A DNA stretch of 7,077 nucleotides from an uncultured Corynebacterium sp. (GTDB lineage: Bacteria; Actinomycetota; Actinomycetes; Mycobacteriales; Mycobacteriaceae), in NCBI RefSeq assembly GCF_937999985.1, contig NZ_CALLDG010000125.1, forward strand, positions 1 to 7,077. Direction: 5' to 3'. Positions 1 to 4,865 of this stretch are shown here, piece by piece. Below the pieces are notes generated by a model. The model was given only the letters and a program-made list of their open reading frames with translations. It did no database searches and was not told the origin of the DNA. Both the position numbers and the translations under genes were made by a program. How positions within the stretch are numbered: position 1 is the first letter of the stretch; each line of letters begins with the position of its first letter.

Positions 1-30
1 CACCAGCACAATCACACATCAAGCAATAAC

Positions 31-36
31 GGAAGG
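31..36 (+). promoter_or_regulatory. Ribosome binding site GGAAGG for the first gene
   Basis: GGAAGG ends 6 bases before the ATG at 43, an optimal spacing for the membrane-protein frame. It lies 13 bases before the ATG at 50, which begins the competing small ORF, and only one base before the ATG at 38. Spacing therefore favours the start at 43. No convincing -10/-35 pair is visible in the 42 bases available upstream. Confidence 0.55.
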
Positions 37-42
37 TATGGT

Positions 43-591
43 ATGCATCATGACAACAATGAACCCCAGCACCAAACGCCGGGCGTTCCTGACGGGAATC
101 GGAAGCATCCTGGATCTGAGGGGCGTCGCGACGTACCACCGCATCCAGAACCTCATGCCCCCACCGGCACCCCGCAGAACCTTCCAACAGGTGAGCCACT
201 CTACGGGACAGCAGTTCCAGCAAACGTTAGCTTCAGCGCACAACTCGTCCAACAACAGCTAAACCAGAACTACCCTGATCCCGACACATCAGCGGAACTT
301 CGTGAAAAAGCCCCTGAGGTATACGAAGCATGGTTGCAAACCACCCGCCAAACGATCGAAACCGACAACTACGTTCGCAAGGCAGAAGTTGATAACCCTC
401 GGAAAATGGCTACTCGAGGGCTCATAGTCGGCGCAATTGTCGTACTTGCGCTTTTCGCTCTAGCAGCCTACGCCACTTACCTGCGCCAACAATGGCTAGC
501 AGGGTTCCTCGTCACGATTGATGTTGTTCTCTTGGCAAGTATCTTCACTGGCAATACCGCGCCAAAGAAGAGCGACGGAGGTAGTTCATGA
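43..591 (+). CDS. Predicted two-helix membrane protein, DUF2335-like architecture
   Basis: The 182-residue product has three parts. Residues 1-60 are Pro/His/Asn-rich and look disordered. Residues 61-125 are polar, charged and probably helical (LREKAPEVYEAWLQ, then many E/R/K). Two hydrophobic helices follow at about 126-147 and 151-169, joined by a very short turn, with a short Lys/Ser/Gly tail. A Pro-rich start, a charged helix and a C-terminal helical hairpin recall the DUF2335 membrane proteins often found in prophages. I judge this by eye, and the similarity is weak. The start at 43 has a well-spaced GGAAGG. No other ATG, GTG or TTG lies in frame until about codon 98, yet the first 73 codons overlap a plausible ORF in another frame, so the N-terminus is uncertain. 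The stop overlaps the next start as ATGA, implying translational coupling with the protease gene. A role in superinfection exclusion or anchoring a partner is possible but unproven. Confidence 0.68.
   Translation: MHHDNNEPQHQTPGVPDGNRKHPGSEGRRDVPPHPEPHAPTGTPQNLPTGEPLYGTAVPANVSFSAQLVQQQLNQNYPDPDTSAELREKAPEVYEAWLQTTRQTIETDNYVRKAEVDNPRKMATRGLIVGAIVVLALFALAAYATYLRQQWLAGFLVTIDVVLLASIFTGNTAPKKSDGGSS
50..262 (+). CDS. Small ORF of unknown function (70 aa), overlapping the next gene in another frame
   Basis: I do not recognise this product with certainty. It overlaps the first 220 bases of the membrane-protein ORF in a different frame. In its favour, its codons mostly end in C or G, as in the well-supported genes here, and the product looks like a real protein: a basic start (STKRRAFL), a Gly/hydrophobic stretch (GIGSILDLRG), an ATYHRIQNLMPPPAP segment and a polar Q/S/N-rich tail. 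The competing frame over the same bases reads as Pro/His/Asn/Gln-rich low complexity. Against it, the ribosome binding site is badly spaced for ATG 50, and ATGs at 38 and 59 are alternatives. The frame is also open to the left edge, so the gene could begin outside the window. It may be a small phage or island protein, or a chance ORF. Confidence 0.4.
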   Translation: MTTMNPSTKRRAFLTGIGSILDLRGVATYHRIQNLMPPPAPRRTFQQVSHSTGQQFQQTLASAHNSSNNS

Positions 592-989
592 CCTCGATCC
601 ATGACCTGCACGACATTGCCAAGCTACTGGGCGTGGAGCTGCGACACCACAACGGCCTTCCCAAAGGCTGGTACTCCCCCAGCCGCCGCGTGATCTCCAC
701 CATGCGCGACATGGCCGTATGGGACTACAAGACCACTCTCGCCCACGAGCTAGGCCACGCCGTGTATAACGACCAGAAAACCGGCAACAAGAACTTCGAC
801 CGACGCCAAGAAGCGCGGGCAGACAGGTTCGCCGCGAAACTCCTCATCAACGATGACGAACTGCGGCACCTCGCCCCATGGCACGGCAACGACTTCCACA
901 GCCTCGCCATCGACCTCGAGGTCACACCCCACATCCTCGAGGTCTACCTCAAACAACACCCCAACGTCCTGAAAGAAATAGCAGCATGA
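588..989 (+). CDS. ImmA/IrrE family zinc metalloprotease
   Basis: This 133-residue protein carries the HEXXH zinc site as HELGH at residues 53-57. A downstream Glu in QEARADRFAAKLL (E75) sits where the third zinc ligand lies in the ImmA/IrrE (COG2856) family. The length suits the short phage/ICE members that consist of the protease domain only, and no DNA-binding domain is fused. In characterised members such as ICEBs1 ImmA, the enzyme cleaves a cognate repressor to induce the element; IrrE of Deinococcus acts on a repressor after DNA damage. By analogy this protein may control lysogeny or excision here. No helix-turn-helix repressor is visible in the window, so any partner probably lies to the left. 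The start is supported by GGAGG at 577-581, 6 bases upstream. ATGA overlaps join it to both neighbours (588-591 and 986-989). A stress or toxin-antitoxin role remains possible. Confidence 0.9.
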   Translation: MTSIHDLHDIAKLLGVELRHHNGLPKGWYSPSRRVISTMRDMAVWDYKTTLAHELGHAVYNDQKTGNKNFDRRQEARADRFAAKLLINDDELRHLAPWHGNDFHSLAIDLEVTPHILEVYLKQHPNVLKEIAA

Positions 990-2077
990 GTATCGACCAA
1001 TCCATCTACGCCCTCGCATCCAAGGTTCGCGAGCTTAAACCAATCATCGAAACAGAGGAAGCAACCAAAACGGCCTTCATCATCCCCTTCATTTCAACAG
1101 TCCTAGGCTACGACGTCACAGACCCCCGTGAGGTCATCCCCGAATACACCGCCGACATCGGTATCAAGAAGGGTGAAAAGGTCGACTTCGCCATTAAATC
1201 TGGCGACGACTTCCGATTCCTCATCGAATGTAAAAAGATCGGCGAGCCCCTCAGCCTCAACCATGCGAATCAGCTCATCCGCTATTTCAACGTGACCGAC
1301 ACAGAGTTCGCGATCCTAACAAACGGCGAAGTGTACGAGTTTTATGCTCAGCTCGACGCTGCGAATCGAATGGACGAAAAACCATTCATGACGCTGAACC
1401 TCTCCAACGTCGACGCGCGGATTTTCCCCCATCTCGAGATGTGCACCAAGTCCCGCTTCGACTCCGAGACCATTGCAGCAAGTGCAGAGCAACTGAAGTA
1501 TGTTGCGGAAATCAAAAAGGTATTGTCGTCGCAATTCAAGACACCTGACGCTGACTGGGTGCGATCTCTTGCCGCTCGTGTCACTACCCGTCGCATGACA
1601 GCACAAAACCTGGAGACATTCACAAAGCTCGTCACCACAGCACAGAGCCAGTTCCTCAAGGATGAAGCGAACCGTAGGCTGCAAGATGCTCAAAATCTCG
1701 ATGAACCAAAGGAGGTTGCCACGGTTGCTGCTGAGGCACCGACCGAACCCCAGGAAGAAATCGCTGTTGCCGATGACGGCATCGTGACGACTGAGGAGGA
1801 AATCCAGGCGTTTAATATCATTCGGGCTATCTGCTGCGCAGAGGTTCCCGCAGAAGATATCGACATGCGTGACGCCAAGTCCTACTGTGCAGTTCTTTAC
1901 CAGGACAACAACCGTAAGCCCATTGCCCGGTTGTGGATGGATCGCAAAGTGCCTCGAATCGTGATCTTCGATGCCGACAAGAACGAACACCAATTTGATC
2001 TATCTGGAGTGACCGATATCTATCAGCATGCGGAACTTATCCGCAAGCGGTGCCGCGCATTGCGCGACATGCAGTAG
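986..2077 (+). CDS. Orphan HsdR N-terminal-like PD-(D/E)XK nuclease ('type I restriction endonuclease' family)
   Basis: This 363-residue protein resembles the stand-alone phage/island proteins labelled 'type I restriction endonuclease' (COG4748, HSDR_N-type domain). The N-terminal domain (about 1-155) shows an early conserved Glu region (ETEEATKTAFIIPF, about 22-35). The nuclease core follows as VDF with D67 and FLIECK with E81 and K83, the expected D...ExK arrangement. A helical middle (about 155-235) leads to an Ala/Glu/Pro-rich linker (about 240-265). The C-terminal domain (about 266-363) begins GIVTTEEEIQAF and contains RDAKSYCAVLYQDNNRKPIARL. There is no SF2 helicase, and no HsdM or HsdS gene nearby, so it is not a complete restriction enzyme. 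The start at 986 overlaps the protease stop as ATGA; an in-frame ATG at 878 lies inside the protease gene and is unlikely. The natural substrate is unknown. Defence, superinfection exclusion or DNA processing are all possible. Confidence 0.85.
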   Translation: MSIDQSIYALASKVRELKPIIETEEATKTAFIIPFISTVLGYDVTDPREVIPEYTADIGIKKGEKVDFAIKSGDDFRFLIECKKIGEPLSLNHANQLIRYFNVTDTEFAILTNGEVYEFYAQLDAANRMDEKPFMTLNLSNVDARIFPHLEMCTKSRFDSETIAASAEQLKYVAEIKKVLSSQFKTPDADWVRSLAARVTTRRMTAQNLETFTKLVTTAQSQFLKDEANRRLQDAQNLDEPKEVATVAAEAPTEPQEEIAVADDGIVTTEEEIQAFNIIRAICCAEVPAEDIDMRDAKSYCAVLYQDNNRKPIARLWMDRKVPRIVIFDADKNEHQFDLSGVTDIYQHAELIRKRCRALRDMQ

Positions 2078-2088
2078 AAAACGGCAGC

Positions 2089-2131
2089 GCCTCGGTTCCC
2101 CTGCCAAACCAAAGTCAAGGAGAACCGAGGC
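2089..2131. repeat. Perfect 10-bp inverted repeat between nuclease and integrase genes
   Basis: GCCTCGGTTC at 2089-2098 is exactly complementary in reverse to GAACCGAGGC at 2122-2131, with a 23-base loop. It lies just after the nuclease stop and 42 bases before the integrase ATG. No T-run follows, so it is not a standard intrinsic terminator. It could be an operator, an RNA hairpin that lowers integrase expression relative to the upstream operon, or a protein-binding site for recombination control. An AAGGAG in the loop-proximal side of the second arm would be partly masked by the hairpin. Confidence 0.7.
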
Positions 2132-2173
2132 AACAATGTCAGCAGCGCAAATACCGACAAGGAACAATCTAGC

Positions 2174-3268
2174 ATGGCTTCCATCAGAAAGTACGCCACG
2201 AAAAACGGGCACATGTGGCGAGTCCAATACCGCTCCCCAGACGGAAGGAACCGAACGAAACAAGGGTTCCCCACCAAAGCCAAAGCTCAAGCATGGGCAG
2301 ACAAAAACGCCGTCAGCATTAACGATGGAAGCTGGCTGGACCCGACGGGCGGAAAGCTCACCATCAACGACCTCGCCACTACGTGGCTAGCCACACGTAG
2401 TCACCTCAAACCCTCCACCAAAGAGATGTACACACAGGTCTGGAACGGCACCGTGAAACCATACTGGGGAAGCTGCCGGGTCACGTCCATACGCCCGTCA
2501 ATGGTGCAGCAGTGGGTTAGCGAATCGACCTATTCCGCATCCTGGACTCGCCACGCACACAACGTGCTCTCCCAGATACTACAAATCGCCGTGAACGATA
2601 ACCTCATCGCGCGAAACCCCGCACGCGGAGTGAACCTCCCCCGGCGCTCACCAGGCGTGAACGTGTACCTGACGATGACACAGCTTCGGGAGCTAGCCGC
2701 CCTTTGTGGTGACCGTGAAGACTTGGTGCTGCTATTGGGGACTGTTGGTCTGCGGTGGGGTGAGGCTGTGGCGCTTCGTCCGATGGATATCGATTTCACT
2801 GCAGGCCGTATTTCCATTTCGAGAAACGCGGCAAAGACTGGCAATACGGTCACGCTGGGGACGCCTAAGACGCATAAGGCGCGCTCTGTGGCGGTTTCTC
2901 GATTCGTGTTGGACAAGCTTGCTGCCCGTGCCAATAACTGTGCGTCGGATGCGCTGCTGTGGACGAATACTAAGGGTGGGTTCCTTATGGCTCCGGGGCA
3001 TGATTCTTGGTTCTTCTCGGCAGTGAAGAAATGCCAAAGTGTCGATGATTCATTCCCGCGTGTGACGGTGCACGGTCTGCGTCATGTCGCTGCGGGTTTG
3101 CTGGTGCAGGCTGGGGCGAACGTTAAACTCGTCTCCGCGCAGCTTGGGCATGCGTCCACGTCGGAGACGTTGAACCGGTATGCCGGGCTCTTCGATGACG
3201 GTCTTGACGAGATCGCTGCGGTCATGGATCGCGAGCTCGCTGGTGTAAGACATCTCAAGGCCGTGTAG
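2174..3268 (+). CDS. Tyrosine recombinase integrase
   Basis: The 364-residue protein has the three-domain layout of phage/island integrases. An arm-type DNA-binding domain lies at about 1-55 (MASIRKYATKNGHMWRVQY, then FPTKAKAQAWAD). A SAM-like core-binding domain follows at about 62-155, then the catalytic domain at about 165-355. All catalytic residues are seen: Arg194 in GLRWGE, Lys232 in the PKTHKARSV hairpin, His300 and Arg303 in HGLRH, His326 in QLGHAS and the nucleophile Tyr336 in LNRYAGL. It should insert and, with an excisionase not seen here, excise the element at the tRNA 3' end. The ATG at 2174 follows AAGGAA at 2159-2164. The gene is in the same frame as the upstream nuclease gene, separated by its TAG and 32 open codons. 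Base composition changes sharply from C-rich to G/T-rich near codon 177, close to the start of the catalytic domain. Confidence 0.95.
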   Translation: MASIRKYATKNGHMWRVQYRSPDGRNRTKQGFPTKAKAQAWADKNAVSINDGSWLDPTGGKLTINDLATTWLATRSHLKPSTKEMYTQVWNGTVKPYWGSCRVTSIRPSMVQQWVSESTYSASWTRHAHNVLSQILQIAVNDNLIARNPARGVNLPRRSPGVNVYLTMTQLRELAALCGDREDLVLLLGTVGLRWGEAVALRPMDIDFTAGRISISRNAAKTGNTVTLGTPKTHKARSVAVSRFVLDKLAARANNCASDALLWTNTKGGFLMAPGHDSWFFSAVKKCQSVDDSFPRVTVHGLRHVAAGLLVQAGANVKLVSAQLGHASTSETLNRYAGLFDDGLDEIAAVMDRELAGVRHLKAV

Positions 3269-3271
3269 TGT

Positions 3272-3292
3272 TTGTCGTGGAATTGTCGTGGA
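3272..3292. repeat. Tandem direct repeat TTGTCGTGGA x2, candidate integrase arm-type sites
   Basis: TTGTCGTGGA occurs at 3272-3281 and again at 3283-3292, an 11-bp period, so both copies face the same side of the helix. They begin four bases after the integrase stop and lie about 50 bp from the tRNA-fragment core. Arm-type sites of tyrosine integrases are short direct repeats of about this size at this kind of position. The assignment is inference from placement and spacing. Confidence 0.65.
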
Positions 3293-3295
3293 TTG

Positions 3296-3312
3296 ACCAT
3301 CAGGCATATGGT
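3296..3312. repeat. Short inverted repeat near the att site
   Basis: ACCAT (3296-3300) and ATGGT (3308-3312) are inverted with a 7-base spacer. GACCA (3295-3299) also pairs with TGGTC (3319-3323). They lie between the candidate arm sites and the tRNA core, where an accessory protein might bind. Five-base arms can arise by chance, so the support is weak. Confidence 0.25.
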
Positions 3313-3338
3313 TTAAGCTGGTCAGACACGGATTACTA

Positions 3339-3363
3339 CTAGGTTCGAGTCCTGGTGGGAGAG
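3339..3363 (+). other. attR-type junction: 3' fragment of a tRNA gene, probably tRNA-Gln
   Basis: Bases 3339-3355 form a tRNA T-arm: stem CTAGG/CCTGG (one G-T pair) around the loop TTCGAGT. They are followed by a 7-base 3' acceptor strand TGGGAGA (3356-3362) and discriminator G (3363). The CCA is not encoded. Upstream there is no matching TCTCCCA, D-arm or anticodon arm at the required distance, so this is only a 3' fragment. The T-arm sequence and discriminator G fit actinobacterial tRNA-Gln as I recall it; the anticodon is missing, so identity is not proven. T residues at 3365-3369 probably belong to the native tRNA terminator. Such fragments mark the distal end of elements integrated into tRNA genes. 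Confidence 0.85.
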
Positions 3364-3394
3364 CTTTTTCATTTGGAAGGGTGGGGGGCGATAC

Positions 3395-4777
3395 ATGTCC
3401 GGCAAGTCCAACACAGAATCCAGCAAGTTCTGGCACACATTCACCACGAAGTTCATCGGCACGCCACCCGAGAGCGACCTGAAGCACGTCGAGGAAAACG
3501 CAGGCCGCTATTCCCTGGGCTTCGGCACACAAAACATCGGCGATCAGATCGTTTCCGCTAAGACGGTTCTGCCGTGGTTCCTGTCAGTCGTCGCCGCCCC
3601 GGCGTGGATCATTCCGCTGCTGGTGCCGATCCGCGAGTCCGGTTCGATGCTGCCGCAGGCCCTGTTCCGCCCGTGGCTGCAGACGAAGACCTCGCGACTG
3701 GGTTTCATGCTTGTCGGCACGCTCGGCCAGGCGCTGGCCTGTGCGATCATGGTCGCCGCCGCGCTTCTGACCGACGGGCTGCTGGCCGGATTGATCATCC
3801 TGTTCGCCCTCGCCTTGCTGTCCACCTGCCGCTCTTTGGTTTCACTGACCAGTAAGGACATCGCGGGGCGCACGGTCCCCAAGGGTTTCCGCGGGCGGCT
3901 GACTGGCTTCGCCACCACCTTGTCCGGCGCGGTGGCGATCCTGGTGGGTGTGGCCATTCAGGCCGCCCGGGGCGAGCTCACCCCTACCCTCTTCGCAATT
4001 CTCTTCGCCATCGCCACCGCAGCCTGGCTGGCCAGCGCATGGCTCTTTAAGGGGATCCGTGAGGGCGTCACTAAACAAGAACAAAAAGAGCTACCACAAG
4101 GCACGAACTACCTACGCGATGTGTTCGACGACATCGTGGATCTCGTGCGTTCTGACCGCGACTTTAGGCGCTTCGTGCTGGTCCGTTCGCTGTTGCTGGC
4201 CTCCGCGCTGTCGCCGACGTTCCTGGTGACGATGGCGAACCAGCAGAGCGTGACGGAGGAGTCCTCGCTGGCCAGCGCCATCTTCACGGGCCTGGGAACG
4301 TTCGTGATCGCCTCCGGCGTGGCCTCACTGCTCGCGGGCAGGATCTCCGGCCTACTGTCCGACGTGAGCTCCCGCAACACCCTGTCCGGCGCCGCACTGC
4401 TAGCGACGATCGTCCTGATCATCACCGTGGCACTGGGCTACGCTTCTTCGCTTAATGACGCCCATGCGTGGACCACCGCCCTGGTGTGGTGGCTGCCCAT
4501 CGCGTTCTTCATCATCTCGCTTGCCCACGCCGCGATTAGGGTCGCCCGCTCCACCTACATCGTGGACATGGCAGAGGGCACGCAACGCACCCGCTACGTA
4601 TCGGTGGCAAACACCCTGATGGGCGTGTTGCTTCTGATCGTGGGTGCGCTGACCAGTGTGTTGGCACTGGCTTCCCCCGAGGTTGCACTAGCTGCGCTGG
4701 CGCTTTTCGGGCTGCTGGGCGCCGCGCTGTCGAAGACCCTGCCGGAAGTATCGGTGGGCAAAAACAAGATTTCCTAA
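3395..4777 (+). CDS. MFS family permease, substrate unknown
   Basis: The 460-residue protein is an integral membrane transporter with many hydrophobic helices. Clear stretches lie at about 58-80, 103-125, 128-148, 175-190, 197-218, 263-280, 293-315, 331-350, 361-382, 404-425 and 428-446. A charged central loop at about 219-258 (KGIREGVTKQEQKEL, then DIVDLVRSDRDFRRF) separates the two halves, as in the major facilitator superfamily. A basic loop RTVPKGFRGRLTG (about 159-171) after the fourth helix suits a cytoplasmic loop. The N-terminal 50 residues are soluble. No substrate motif is recognisable; a drug or metabolite exporter is a guess. The ATG follows a G-rich tract (3383-3388), with GGAAGG further up. 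The gene starts 31 bases after the tRNA fragment, so its promoter was probably displaced by the element or lies within it. It is followed by glmU on the same strand after 88 bases. Confidence 0.85.
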   Translation: MSGKSNTESSKFWHTFTTKFIGTPPESDLKHVEENAGRYSLGFGTQNIGDQIVSAKTVLPWFLSVVAAPAWIIPLLVPIRESGSMLPQALFRPWLQTKTSRLGFMLVGTLGQALACAIMVAAALLTDGLLAGLIILFALALLSTCRSLVSLTSKDIAGRTVPKGFRGRLTGFATTLSGAVAILVGVAIQAARGELTPTLFAILFAIATAAWLASAWLFKGIREGVTKQEQKELPQGTNYLRDVFDDIVDLVRSDRDFRRFVLVRSLLLASALSPTFLVTMANQQSVTEESSLASAIFTGLGTFVIASGVASLLAGRISGLLSDVSSRNTLSGAALLATIVLIITVALGYASSLNDAHAWTTALVWWLPIAFFIISLAHAAIRVARSTYIVDMAEGTQRTRYVSVANTLMGVLLLIVGALTSVLALASPEVALAALALFGLLGAALSKTLPEVSVGKNKIS

Positions 4778-4778
4778 A

Positions 4779-4790
4779 CGCCCGCGGGCG
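4779..4790. repeat. 12-bp GC palindrome after the MFS gene
   Basis: CGCCCGCGGGCG is a perfect palindrome starting two bases after the permease stop. It has no loop and no T-run follows, so it is at best a poor terminator. It may simply reflect GC-rich intergenic sequence. Confidence 0.35.
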
Positions 4791-4818
4791 CCCCTCCCCG
4801 ACCCGGCGGCCAAGCGGC

Positions 4819-4829
4819 GCTATGCTGGT
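4819..4829 (+). promoter_or_regulatory. Candidate glmU promoter -10 region
   Basis: TATGCT at 4821-4826, preceded by GC and followed by GG, fits the loose corynebacterial -10 pattern TAnnnT. It would start transcription roughly 30 bases before the glmU GTG. No recognisable -35 lies 16-18 bases upstream, which is common in this genus. Nearly the same 11 bases (GCTATGCTGGT) recur upstream of prsA at 6393-6403. Confidence 0.35.
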
Positions 4830-4865
4830 ATTCGCTTTTAACCGGAAGTAAGGAATGCCAACAAC

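Larger units (their letters stand above)
1..3363. mobile_element. Integrase end of an integrated element (prophage or genomic island), left part outside window
   Basis: The right boundary is set by a tRNA 3'-end fragment at 3339-3363 that lacks any 5' tRNA part. A tyrosine integrase gene runs toward it, and direct repeats that look like integrase arm sites lie between the two. The cargo (membrane protein, ImmA/IrrE protease, orphan HsdR-N-like nuclease) is typical of accessory DNA, while everything to the right is housekeeping. No phage structural, replication, conjugation or excisionase gene is visible, so prophage, integrative conjugative element and simpler island cannot be told apart. The left boundary and the intact tRNA should lie upstream of base 1. 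Confidence 0.85.

Noticed and set aside
1316..1993. 225-codon minus-strand ORF inside the nuclease gene
   Set aside because: It lies opposite a well-supported conserved coding frame and its product is Cys/Leu/Val-rich without recognisable motifs.
2136..2390. 84-codon ORF overlapping the integrase start, with an AAGGAG upstream
   Set aside because: The spacing to the ATG is long (13 bases), the product is Thr/Pro/Ser/Lys low complexity, and the overlapping integrase N-terminal domain is clearly the real frame.
3291..3363. Complete tRNA gene
   Set aside because: Only the T-arm and 3' acceptor strand are present; no 5' acceptor, D-arm or anticodon arm can be folded upstream.
4779..4790. Rho-independent terminator for the MFS gene
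   Set aside because: The palindrome has no loop and no following T-run.
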